Below, piece after piece: positions 1-7,620 of a stretch of DNA of 22,738 nucleotides. Each line of letters starts with the position of its first letter. The first letter of the stretch is position 1. The notes under the pieces are model-generated. The model did not search any database, had not been told where the DNA came from, and saw nothing but the letters and a program-made list of their open reading frames with translations. Made by a program: the position numbers and the translations under genes. The DNA is from Succinatimonas hippei (lineage in GTDB: Bacteria; Pseudomonadota; Gammaproteobacteria; Enterobacterales; Succinivibrionaceae), in the NCBI GenBank assembly GCA_004557545.1, contig SFGV01000028.1:1-22738 (forward strand), in the 5' to 3' direction.

Positions 1-27
1 GGGGTTATTCGTATCCTGTAAAAAAGG

Positions 28-744
28 TCAGAAGCTCACTCCGCTCTCTCCTCTGAGCATCCTTACAAGCGATCTTACTGTCCAGGATGACTGCCCCATA
101 CAAAAGCGCGCGTGGGTGCTTAAGTACGCTTTCATCAACGCCTGAGCGTTGTGTATGGTGACGCGGACAACTCTTCCATCAGCGGTCATAGCCTCAGCGA
201 GCATAATGTCATCTGAAAATTCACCGGAAAGCTTATAGACAAAAGCTATTCCAGGACCATAGCGTATTACCCACTCACCGTTTTTATATAAAGACAAAAG
301 CTCGCCTACACTCACCTGAACACTGCCGCGTTGCGCCGGGACAGAGGCGCCATAGAAAACCACGTTTGAATAGGCAGGCAGTTTTAAAATCTCATTTGAG
401 CGCTTAAGGAAAATACCGAGATTTCCAAAAAAGCAGTCTCTGTCAGCGTAGGCTTCCGGGAAAAATCTGCCGAGCAGCGATGAGAACTCGCCATCGCTGA
501 TGCCAAGCCTGCGCTGCAACAGCATGCGCATGCGCTCGTCTATAAAACCATCACGATGGAAACGGCGCAAGGCAAGAAGTGCTCCCGGGATGGATCTGAT
601 GCCAAACGAGCGCAACAGCTGATAATCACTGATCCCAAGCTCTCTCTGACGCCTCTCAAAGCGATCCTTTAAGGCCTGCCTGAAATTAAAAGCGTTTTTA
701 TCAGAGCTATTTGCGTTATTTGTATAAAGAGCTGTCGCGATCAT
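28..744 (-). CDS. Unrecognised protein of 238 residues
   Basis: I do not recognise the family. The ATG at 744 is chosen because AAGGAG lies 7 bases upstream; an in-frame GTG at 780 has no ribosome binding site. No signal peptide or membrane segment is evident. The N-terminal third is basic and helical (many Arg, Leu, Gln) and contains two similar blocks, GISDYQLLRSFGI and, about 40 residues later, GISDGEFSSLLG, which could be two copies of a small helical unit. The C-terminal half looks like mixed beta structure (stretches such as VVFYGASVP and GEWVIRYGPGIAFVYKL). It stands alone, divergent from the HD-GYP gene, with its own promoter at 818-845. Basic N-terminal helices could bind nucleic acid, but that is only a guess. 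The ORF itself is convincing because promoter, SD and start agree. Confidence 0.75.
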   Translation of the reverse strand: MIATALYTNNANSSDKNAFNFRQALKDRFERRQRELGISDYQLLRSFGIRSIPGALLALRRFHRDGFIDERMRMLLQRRLGISDGEFSSLLGRFFPEAYADRDCFFGNLGIFLKRSNEILKLPAYSNVVFYGASVPAQRGSVQVSVGELLSLYKNGEWVIRYGPGIAFVYKLSGEFSDDIMLAEAMTADGRVVRVTIHNAQALMKAYLSTHARFCMGQSSWTVRSLVRMLRGESGVSF

Positions 745-1093
745 GGCAGATCTCCTTGTGTCTCTTTTTATATAAATCACTTGTGTCTACAGACTATATC
801 TGCTGTCTGTGGTTTTCATTATAATAAGAATACATATTATTGCAACAAAAAATATTCTCCTTTTTAGAGTTGTCAGAATAGTCAAAGGATTTCCAAGATA
901 TATTTCACGCGCTAAATCCTCTGGGCTTAACACAGGTTCAAAAAAATCAGGCGTATTTGCTCTGTCAGGTCACATTCTCACAGACCGGACATTCCATTTC
1001 TTAAATGGCGCGTGTCAAAATGCCGTTAAACATAGTTAAAAGAATGATGGCTGGAAAAGTCTCATCCCATACGCGCTTTTCAGGCACTAAAAG
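745..1093. other. Divergent intergenic region, no gene seen
   Basis: This gap of about 350 bases separates the divergent 28-744 and 1094-2143 genes. It holds the minus-strand promoter and the 789-810 inverted repeat. A plus-strand open frame at 809-1039 has no ribosome binding site and low-complexity content, so I do not call it a gene. I found no convincing plus-strand promoter for the HD-GYP gene. Confidence 0.5.
818..845 (-). promoter_or_regulatory. Sigma70-type promoter of the 28-744 gene
   Basis: On the minus strand TTGCAA (840-845) is followed after 16 bases by a perfect TATAAT (818-823). The expected start near 811 is about 65 bases before the ATG. An inverted repeat ACAGAC-N10-GTCTGT (789-810) lies just downstream of the predicted start and could be an operator. 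Confidence 0.65.
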
Positions 1094-2143
1094 ATGAACG
1101 AACACCTCAAAAACGTAAACATACTCATCATTGACGATGATCATGTTTCCCAGAAAATCGTAACCAGGATCCTCTCAGGCTGTCTGTCAGATGGATCCGG
1201 AGTATTCAGCGCAAAGACCGGTCTTGAGGGGCTTGATTTCATCTCAAGTCACCCTGTGGATCTGGTGTTGCTTGACATGGTTATGCCGGGCATAGACGGA
1301 CTTGAAACTCTAAAACGCCTGCGCGCACTGCCAGCTGGCAACAACGTGCCGGTGATCATGATGTCGGCTACCGTCTCTCAGGAGCTTGAGGCCGAGGCTT
1401 TCCGCACAGGGACCACCGATTTCATCCACAAGCCATTTTCACCTGACGTGATCTCATTGCGCGTGCAGCGCCAGTTGCGTCTTGCCTACCTAAATAAAAA
1501 CCTGAGCCTTGAGGTAGAACGCCAGACCGCTCTGGCAACCGAGCGGCTTAAATCCAATATCAGGCTTTTCAATGAAACCATACTGGCTCTTGCCAACACC
1601 ATCGATGCCAAGGATCCCTATACCAGCGGCCATTCGGTGAGAGTCGCCGACTACTCAAGGACTATCTCAAAGATAAGTGGAGACAGCAGGGAATACCAGA
1701 ACTCTATTTATTACTCAGGCCTGTTGCACGACATAGGCAAGATCGGGATCCCTATTACCATCATAGGCAAAACCTCGGGACTGTCTGACGAGGAATACGA
1801 GCAGATGAAGGAGCATACCATAATAGGTGCCAAAATCCTGTCTTATATCAAGGATTTTCCTGAGTTAAGCTACGCTGCCCATTACCATCACGAGCGCTAT
1901 GACGGCAAAGGCTACCCTGACGGGCTTAAGGGCGAGGAGATCCCAAGACAGGCAAGGATAATCGGCATAGCCGACGCCTACGACGCCATGACATCAAAAC
2001 GCAGCTACCGCGACTGTCTGCCTCAGGAGGTGGTGCGCGAGCAGATAGCCAAGGGCTCAGGACACCAGTTTGACCCGCAATTTGCCTCTATTCTGCTTAA
2101 CATGATCGATCTTGATAAAGACTACAGAATGCGCCAGTTTTGA
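1094..2143 (+). CDS. Response regulator with HD-GYP c-di-GMP phosphodiesterase domain
   Basis: Two-domain cytoplasmic signalling protein of 349 residues. Residues 8-128 form a receiver domain: acidic pocket D14-D16, phospho-acceptor D61 in LLDMVMPG, switch residue S91 and the conserved K113-P114. A helical linker (130-160) leads to an HD-GYP domain with H180, the HD pair H212-D213 in LHDIGK, H241, H265-H266, the GYP triplet at 273-275 and D294 in GIADAYDAM. All expected metal ligands are present, so it should hydrolyse c-di-GMP to pGpG or GMP when phosphorylated by a partner kinase. No histidine kinase is adjacent, so the partner is unlinked. The start has only a weak ribosome binding site (AGG 9 bases upstream). 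A diguanylate cyclase-type gene lies about 2 kb away on the other strand. Confidence 0.93.
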   Translation: MNEHLKNVNILIIDDDHVSQKIVTRILSGCLSDGSGVFSAKTGLEGLDFISSHPVDLVLLDMVMPGIDGLETLKRLRALPAGNNVPVIMMSATVSQELEAEAFRTGTTDFIHKPFSPDVISLRVQRQLRLAYLNKNLSLEVERQTALATERLKSNIRLFNETILALANTIDAKDPYTSGHSVRVADYSRTISKISGDSREYQNSIYYSGLLHDIGKIGIPITIIGKTSGLSDEEYEQMKEHTIIGAKILSYIKDFPELSYAAHYHHERYDGKGYPDGLKGEEIPRQARIIGIADAYDAMTSKRSYRDCLPQEVVREQIAKGSGHQFDPQFASILLNMIDLDKDYRMRQF

Positions 2144-2297
2144 AGTTCTAAAAAGATTAGAGGAGCTCTCTTAATACGCTCATGGCAGATAAAACTTAAT
2201 CTGCCCTAAAGCTCAAATCAGCGCACAAACGCTTGCGCTAATTCCGACATGGCTCCATGATCCCAGTAAATTAATAAAAGCAAGGAGAAATGCCGCT

Positions 2298-2744
2298 ATG
2301 ACTACCAAAGATCCCAATTGTTTCTATTGCAGAGATGACCAGCGCAGAAAAGATCTCATGATTGAGATCATGAAACTCAAATCCTCAACTCTCTATCTGT
2401 TCCGAGATCAGAAAAACCGCGGACGCTGCGTGCTTAAGTTCAATGATCACAAAGTTGATCTAAGCCAGCTCACTGATGATGAATACAGGTTATTCTCTAA
2501 TGAGCTGAGGATGGTTTCAAAGACGCTGATGACGCTCTTTCACCCCGACAAGATAAATTACGCCATATATGGCGATCTTGTGCCGCATCTGCATGTGCAT
2601 ATTGTTCCAAAGCGCAAGGATGGTCCTCAGTGGGGAGCCCCGTTCTCTGACAGCGTTCCCCAAAAGATCCTGTCAGATGAGGAATACCGCTCTCTTGTTT
2701 CGGAGATCAGGGAAGAATTAACAAGGCAGTTGTCAAATGCTTGA
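2298..2744 (+). CDS. HIT-family nucleotide hydrolase or transferase
   Basis: A 148-residue protein of the histidine-triad superfamily, which hydrolyses or transfers nucleotidyl groups on dinucleoside polyphosphates, AMP-lysine or similar substrates. The active-site signature HLHVHIVPK puts the three histidines at 97, 99 and 101, with the upstream conserved YGDLVPH. Cysteines 8 and 11 (CFYC) at the N terminus resemble the zinc-binding pair seen in some HIT proteins. AAGGAG lies 10 bases before the ATG. The stop overlaps the start of the downstream alcohol dehydrogenase by 8 bases, so the two are probably translationally coupled. The substrate cannot be read from sequence. The 150-base gap upstream has two small inverted repeats (GGCAGAT/ATCTGCC and AGCGCA/TGCGCT) without T-runs. 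Confidence 0.9.
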   Translation: MTTKDPNCFYCRDDQRRKDLMIEIMKLKSSTLYLFRDQKNRGRCVLKFNDHKVDLSQLTDDEYRLFSNELRMVSKTLMTLFHPDKINYAIYGDLVPHLHVHIVPKRKDGPQWGAPFSDSVPQKILSDEEYRSLVSEIREELTRQLSNA

Positions 2745-3927
2745 TTTCAGTTTCTGCAGACCCACGGATTTTCTTTTCGGGCATGATGTTGAGGACAAGG
2801 CCGGAGAGATGTGTAAAAAACACGGCGGCACCAGAGTCCTCATCCACTTCGGCGGCGGCAGCGCTATACGCTCTGGACTTATAGACAGAGTTGAGAAATC
2901 GCTTGACCGCGCCGGCATCTACCACACCCGTCTTGGCGGAGTACAGCCAAACCCCAGAGCCGAGCTTGTATATGAAGGCATAGATCTCTGCCGCAGGGAG
3001 AAGCTTGATATGGTGCTTGCCGTAGGCGGCGGCAGTGTCCTTGACAGCGCCAAGGCCATCTGCAACGGAGTGCCTTATGATGGTGATTTCTGGGACTTTT
3101 ATTGCGGTAAAAGCAAGCCCTCTGCCCATCTGCCGCTTGGAACCATTCCTACCATTGCCGCGGCCGGATCTGAGGGCTCAAACAGCAGCGTAATCAACAA
3201 AGTCATTGACGGAGTAGTCCGCAAGAAAGGCTCCAATTACCCGCAGAACGTAGCTACCTTCTCAATCATGGATCCCAAGCTTCAGACCACGCTTCCGGCC
3301 TACCAGACCGCCTGCGGATGCTGTGACATCATGTGCCATGTCATGGAGCGCTATTTCACCAATACTCCTGATGTAGAGCTTACCGACGAGATGTGCGAGT
3401 CGGTGCTCAGAACCATGGCAGGACTCATTCCAAGAGTACTTGAAGATCCGAATGACTATCAGGTACGCGCCAACATCATGTGGGCATCGATGGTAGCCCA
3501 CAACAACATCCTTGGCGTAGACAGAGAGCAGGACTGGGGAAGCCACCATCTTGAGATGGAGCTCTCGGCGATGTACGACTGCGCCCACGGCGCGGGACTA
3601 TCCGTGGTGATGCCGGCCTGGATGGACTGCGTGATGAGCCATGACATCGCGCGCTTTGCGAGATTTGGCAGTAATGTCTTTGGAATTGAGCCTGACTACG
3701 CGCATCCTGAGAGAGTCGCCAAAGCCGGCATCGCCGCCTTGCGCGCGCTCTGGGGGTCCATGGGATTACCGTTAAACTTCAAAGAACTGGGCGCCAAAGC
3801 CGAGGACATTCCGGCTATGGTTGATCACATCATGCGTGACACCAAATCAGAAGGACACTTCGTGGTAATGGACAGGGAGTTTATTACCAGAGTCTTTGAG
3901 CGCGCCGCGGCTTATGAAAGGCCATAA
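2737..3927 (+). CDS. Iron-type alcohol dehydrogenase, YqhD/butanol dehydrogenase group
   Basis: A 396-residue group III alcohol dehydrogenase that reduces aldehydes with NAD(P)H in the cytoplasm. The nucleotide-binding domain carries GGGS at 39-42 and again at 97-100 (AVGGGSVLDSAK). The metal ligands expected for E. coli YqhD (D194, H198, H267, H281) match D197, H201, H270 and H284 here with a constant +3 offset, and total length is close to YqhD. This fits a broad-range aldehyde scavenger or a fermentative alcohol dehydrogenase; the substrate is not determinable. The ATG lies inside the 3' end of the HIT gene (overlap ATGCTTGA). A strong intrinsic terminator follows 21 bases after the stop, so the pair forms a two-gene unit. 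Confidence 0.93.
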   Translation: MLDFSFCRPTDFLFGHDVEDKAGEMCKKHGGTRVLIHFGGGSAIRSGLIDRVEKSLDRAGIYHTRLGGVQPNPRAELVYEGIDLCRREKLDMVLAVGGGSVLDSAKAICNGVPYDGDFWDFYCGKSKPSAHLPLGTIPTIAAAGSEGSNSSVINKVIDGVVRKKGSNYPQNVATFSIMDPKLQTTLPAYQTACGCCDIMCHVMERYFTNTPDVELTDEMCESVLRTMAGLIPRVLEDPNDYQVRANIMWASMVAHNNILGVDREQDWGSHHLEMELSAMYDCAHGAGLSVVMPAWMDCVMSHDIARFARFGSNVFGIEPDYAHPERVAKAGIAALRALWGSMGLPLNFKELGAKAEDIPAMVDHIMRDTKSEGHFVVMDREFITRVFERAAAYERP

Positions 3928-3948
3928 ACTTAGTCTTAAATGAACGCG

Positions 3949-3984
3949 AAGCCGGATCCTGAAACCTAAGGAGCCGGCTTTTTT
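3949..3984 (+). terminator. Intrinsic terminator of the HIT-alcohol dehydrogenase unit
   Basis: Arms AAGCCGG (3949-3955) and CCGGCTT (3974-3980) are perfectly complementary and are followed by four more T (3981-3984). Confidence 0.9.
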
Positions 3985-3991
3985 ATCGAAT

Positions 3992-4222
3992 GCGCCGTAA
4001 AACCCCGCCCTTCAGGGCCGGAGATATAAGGCGCGTCCGCCGAATTTACGCAAGTAATTGAAGACGGACAACTGCTAACTTTCGTGATCTAATCGACTTA
4101 GCTAAAGAATACCGTGGAACACACGGTAATTCACGCTTGGGGAAATCGTGTAAGACGCCAATTCTTTGGAGGCGGTGCAGTGGTTGTCGAACCAGGAATC
4201 CCCTGCCTTTTAGGCATCGGGA
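3992..4222 (+). mobile_element. Remnant of an IS200/IS605-family (TnpB-type) element
   Basis: Two hairpins of the kind found at the ends of TnpB-encoding IS200/IS605 elements bracket a short degraded coding tail. The left structure nests CCCCGCCC-TTCA-GGGCcGGaG inside outer arms GCGCC/GGCGC (about 3992-4042). The right hairpin is CCCcTGCC-TTTTA-GGCAtcGGG (4200-4221). Just before it, the plus frame from about 4096 reads VEHTVIHAWGN and ends near VEPGIPCL, resembling the C-terminal tail of IS1341-type TnpB proteins (pattern VGHTxIxACG); stops cut the frame upstream. A second frame also shows TnpB-like text (AKEYRGTHGN). No transposase core remains. Identity rests on remembered family patterns, not a search. 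Exact ends and target site are uncertain. Confidence 0.5.
4096..4209 (+). pseudogene. Degraded C-terminal tail of a TnpB-like RNA-guided nuclease
   Basis: Only about 35 codons resemble the family: HTVIHAWGN, then RVRRQFFGGG, then VEPGIPCL. TnpB proteins are normally about 350-450 residues, so nearly the whole gene, including RuvC-like and zinc-finger parts, is missing. In intact elements the omega RNA scaffold overlaps this 3' end and the guide follows the right end, so 4222 onward would be the former guide or target flank. The frame stays open past the element as a long antisense ORF over the GGDEF gene, which I treat as accidental. Confidence 0.45.
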
Positions 4223-6105
4223 CTGTTAATCAGCGGACACGACTCAACCGGGCACTTCATTTTGAAATAAGTCTCGGCGCGTTTTGTTATTTCAAGCAGG
4301 ATCACGAAATAAACCTTGCCGAAGTACTGATTTTCAAGAAGCCTGCCGACATCAATGAAATAATGTGGAGCTCCGTTCTTGTCCGTGACGCGGTAGCTCA
4401 CATAATCAAGATTCTCGTTCTCTTTGTGATCCTGCTGCTCTATGATTTCGCTTTCAACTCTGTTTACATCATCAGGATAAACAAACTTCTTAAAGCTGTT
4501 CCCATAGGCGTTTAAGAACTCATTTAACGAGGAGAACCCTAGATTCTTGTATAGATTCTCAGAGGCAAAGAGGATCCTCTCCTCTTCGTCAGCCTTGTAT
4601 ATGAGAATTCCAGCCGGAATATTGCGCGACAGATCTTCCACATTGAAACCAAGGTTCAACCTGTTTTCCTGTGACATAGTCTTTTTATAGACCGAGAGCC
4701 CGCGCTTTCCATGGATCTTGGTGTGATAAAGCGCAATATCCGCCATTGACGCGAGCGTATGAATATCACGGGAATCCTCAGGATAAAACGCGCACCCAAG
4801 AGATGTGCCTATCTTGAGGTTGACCTTATCAGCGCATGATTCATGGCAACCTGTAGCGAAACAGTCAAGCTCTGACAGCCATTTTTCAGGATCTCCTTGG
4901 TTTAGAAACAGCATGAACTCGTCACCACCAGTTCTTGCGACAATTCCCATTTTTCCAAAATGTTTTTTCAGCTCATCTGAAACATGTCGCAGAACCTGAT
5001 CACCAGTGCTATGGCCGTATACATCGTTAAATCTTTTGAAATCATCAATATCCAGAATAACAAGGCAGGCTTTTCTATCGTAATTATTCTCTGCCCACTT
5101 ATGAATTTTCTCGGAAAAAGCTCTGCGGTTTAAAAGTCCGGTCAAAGGATCTCTGATTGAGATATGTTGAAGCATGCTATTAAGTTCAATGAGCTTCCTG
5201 CTCGTTTTACGCAAAAAGAAGGCGTATGAGAGCACAATTCCCATAAGAATTGATACTACCCATATTCCAATGAAGATCATTACCGTTGGGAAGAACTGTA
5301 CAAAATGCAATACAGGCGATAGGTTTAATAACCAGGTACGACCAAGAAAATCCTCTTTTATACTTACTTTCCAGAAATCTGGATGCCCATGGGCGAAGAC
5401 CTGTTGAAATTTATTTTGTCCCGGCAAAAGCACGTCAAAACACACTTCAAACTGAAAGCTTGGCGAGCCGCGCAATTCTGCTTTGTCAAAGATCTTAACT
5501 GGATCCAGAATTATGATTGCGAATCCCCAGAAATAGCGACTCCCATGCAGATTGGTTAGATAGATGGGGCGTCTTATGATAAGACCCTTCCCTCCCTGCT
5601 TAAGCTCGACAGGACCTGAGACCATGACTCTTCCAGAATCTCTCGACGCTATCGCGTCACCGCGTCGTTCCGGATCAGAGAACAGATCTATTTTACCCGC
5701 GAGATTTCCTTGTTCAGGATAGATATTTGTGACTACACCGTTGGGAGCGAGCTGAAGACTGCGGATATACGGGTTACCATCTACTATAAAACGCGCGAGC
5801 ACAGGAAAGTTCTGGATCACCCCATTCTGATCGCGAAGCATGGCCTCAAGCATCCCAGTCAGAAGCACATATCTGTTTACATCATTCTTAAACTGTTCCA
5901 TGTACATCCTGGCCTGGAACATGGACTGCTCATAAGTATGAGTCCGAAAATTGTTATGCCAGATCACAGCGAAGCTTAACGCGACTATAACTCCCAGTGA
6001 GGCAAGAATGAGAGTAAGGCGCGTGAGGACAACATTGCGCCATATGTTAGTTATACTGTTTTGCGCAGATTCGTTTACAACCTGAACATCAGGTTTATGT
6101 GCCAT
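4210..6105 (-). CDS. Membrane CHASE-GGDEF-PAS protein, probable diguanylate cyclase
   Basis: A 631-residue inner-membrane sensor. TM1 is at about 26-48. The periplasmic CHASE-type ligand domain spans about 80-260, with the family pattern IYPEQGN, KIDLF, SGPVELKQGGKG and RRPIY. TM2 is at about 271-298. The GGDEF domain (about 318-475) has RDPLTGLLNRRAF, LDIDDFKRFND and an intact GGDEF at 393-397, so it should make c-di-GMP from two GTP. The RxxD inhibitory site expected just before GGDEF is absent (KMGIVARTGGDEF), suggesting no product feedback. A PAS-like domain (about 488-615) unusually follows the GGDEF. The last residues (about LINSPDA) and the stop fall within the IS remnant hairpin, so the 3' end may have been made by that insertion. 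AGGTAA lies 8 bases before the ATG. Confidence 0.9.
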   Translation of the reverse strand: MAHKPDVQVVNESAQNSITNIWRNVVLTRLTLILASLGVIVALSFAVIWHNNFRTHTYEQSMFQARMYMEQFKNDVNRYVLLTGMLEAMLRDQNGVIQNFPVLARFIVDGNPYIRSLQLAPNGVVTNIYPEQGNLAGKIDLFSDPERRGDAIASRDSGRVMVSGPVELKQGGKGLIIRRPIYLTNLHGSRYFWGFAIIILDPVKIFDKAELRGSPSFQFEVCFDVLLPGQNKFQQVFAHGHPDFWKVSIKEDFLGRTWLLNLSPVLHFVQFFPTVMIFIGIWVVSILMGIVLSYAFFLRKTSRKLIELNSMLQHISIRDPLTGLLNRRAFSEKIHKWAENNYDRKACLVILDIDDFKRFNDVYGHSTGDQVLRHVSDELKKHFGKMGIVARTGGDEFMLFLNQGDPEKWLSELDCFATGCHESCADKVNLKIGTSLGCAFYPEDSRDIHTLASMADIALYHTKIHGKRGLSVYKKTMSQENRLNLGFNVEDLSRNIPAGILIYKADEEERILFASENLYKNLGFSSLNEFLNAYGNSFKKFVYPDDVNRVESEIIEQQDHKENENLDYVSYRVTDKNGAPHYFIDVGRLLENQYFGKVYFVILLEITKRAETYFKMKCPVESCPLINSPDA

Positions 6106-6288
6106 TTTGAGTTACCTGCGGAGAAAATAGGGTCTGGCGATCTGTTCTTTCCGGAACATGCTGTGAAACATGTAAATTCTAAATGAAATCTACTCTAATG
6201 GACACAACAGGCAAAAATAAATATCAAAGATATATTCAAAAAAATCGCTGTGTTTTGGCACCCCTTTATATTTGAAATGGAAGTGTAC

Positions 6289-6321
6289 AAGCCTGTCATA
6301 GTTTCACTCCATGGCAGGCTT
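6289..6321. repeat. Inverted repeat between argD and the GGDEF gene
   Basis: Perfect outer arms AAGCCTG (6289-6295) and CAGGCTT (6315-6321) with inner CAT/ATG pairing. No T-run follows on either strand, so it is not a canonical terminator. It sits downstream of argD and upstream of the GGDEF gene and may mark the end of the arg operon or an operator. The rest of 6106-6374 is AT-rich with no gene. Confidence 0.5.
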
Positions 6322-6374
6322 ATGTGTAAGAGGCTAACGCGCCTATAGCGAGATATTACGAGATTGGCTTTTTC

Positions 6375-7586
6375 TCATGAGTTTTGCAGCGTAAAATCGT
6401 TTAAAGCCTTTTCAAGAAGTACAAGTCCCTCTTTCAAATGCTGCTTTTTGATATTAAGCGGAGGCGCCAGACGCAATACATCAGCTCCTGCGAGCAGTAC
6501 CAGCAGTTTATGCTTGAAGCAAAGCTTCTGCAAAGCCGCGGATTTTCCCTTGTACTTGTCAGCGAGCACACAGCCTAACAGCAAACCTTCGCCTCTTACA
6601 GACTCAAAGACTCCGTATTTTTTGCCAAGAGCGAGCAGATCCTGCTCAAACTGCGCTCCCTTGTCACGTACCTTCTCCAGAAACGCTGGCTTTGAGACTA
6701 TGTCCACCACATGACAGCCGACCGCGCAGGCAAGCGCGTTGCCTCCAAAGGTTGAGCCATGGGTACCCGGACCGAAGTGCTTTGCAATCTTCTCTTTGGT
6801 TAGCACCGCTCCTATAGGGATCCCGGATGCCAGCCCCTTGGCGGTGGTCAGAATATCAGGAACCACCCCGGTGTGCTGGTAGCAGAAGAAAGTGCCGGTT
6901 CTGCCAATCCCGGTCTGAACCTCATCGAATATGAGGTAGGCGTGGAACTTGTCGCAAAGCGCGCGCACTTCCTTTATAAACTTCGGATCAACCGGAATGA
7001 TGCCGCCCTCGCCCTGCACCGGCTCTAAGATCACCGCGCAGGTCTTCTCATTTATGGTCTTTTTGAAGGTCTCAAGATCGTTAAAAGGAATGTGGGTTAT
7101 GGCCCCGGGCTTGGGTCCGAAACCATCTGAGTACTTGTCCTGACCCGCGACACATACCGAGAAGAAGGTTCTGCCATGGAAACTGTGCGAGAAGGCGATG
7201 ATCTCATCCTTGCTCTCGTCATACTCCTCAAGCGCGGCGCGACGGGCAAGCTTTAACGCCGCCTCATTGGCCTCGGTGCCGGAGTTTACGAAAAACACGC
7301 GCTCAAAATCGGTAAGCGATACCAGCTTTGTGGCAAGCTGCACGGTTCTGATGTTCGCGAAGATATTGCTGACATGGATAAGCTCTCGGCTCTGCTTTCT
7401 TATGATCTTGACCACGCCCTTGGGAGTGTGCCCCAGGCAGTTGACCGCGATGCCTGACGTGAGGTCAAGATAACGGTTGCCCTCAGTATCCCACATGTAA
7501 CAGCCATGAGCCCTTTCAACCAGCATGTCCATCGGGACATAGCATGGGATCATAACCTTGTCATAGCTTGCTCTTGTAAGTTTCAT
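6375..7586 (-). CDS. argD: Acetylornithine aminotransferase
   Basis: A 403-residue class III PLP-dependent aminotransferase that transfers an amino group from glutamate to N-acetylglutamate semialdehyde, giving N-acetylornithine. The cofactor-binding segment NSGTEANEAALKLARR starts at 101, the substrate/PLP segment SFHGRT is near 135-140, the PLP pyridine contact is in FDEVQTGIGRTG (220-231) and the Schiff-base lysine is K250 in TTAKGLASG. GGAA precedes the ATG by about 9 bases. It is the last gene of argC-argB-argA-argD, 34 bases after argA. ArgD enzymes often also act on succinyl-diaminopimelate in lysine synthesis. No clear T-run terminator follows, only the 6289-6321 inverted repeat. Confidence 0.95.
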   Translation of the reverse strand: MKLTRASYDKVMIPCYVPMDMLVERAHGCYMWDTEGNRYLDLTSGIAVNCLGHTPKGVVKIIRKQSRELIHVSNIFANIRTVQLATKLVSLTDFERVFFVNSGTEANEAALKLARRAALEEYDESKDEIIAFSHSFHGRTFFSVCVAGQDKYSDGFGPKPGAITHIPFNDLETFKKTINEKTCAVILEPVQGEGGIIPVDPKFIKEVRALCDKFHAYLIFDEVQTGIGRTGTFFCYQHTGVVPDILTTAKGLASGIPIGAVLTKEKIAKHFGPGTHGSTFGGNALACAVGCHVVDIVSKPAFLEKVRDKGAQFEQDLLALGKKYGVFESVRGEGLLLGCVLADKYKGKSAALQKLCFKHKLLVLLAGADVLRLAPPLNIKKQHLKEGLVLLEKALNDFTLQNS

Positions 7587-7620
7587 AAGTATTGTTTCCT
7601 TAAAAATTCGTGTCTTAGCT

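Noticed and set aside
809..1039. Plus-strand ORF of 76 codons in the divergent intergenic region
   Set aside because: No ribosome binding site, low-complexity hydrophobic start, and it begins inside the inverted repeat and covers the promoter of the opposite gene.
2737..2744. Identical 8-base overlap (ATGCTTGA) at HIT/alcohol dehydrogenase and at metN/metI
   Set aside because: Probably coincidence: stop-start overlaps of this form are common in tightly packed operons.
4114..4515. Plus-strand ORF of 133 codons
   Set aside because: Its first third is the degraded TnpB-like tail and the rest runs antisense through the end of the GGDEF gene; treated as an accidental open frame.
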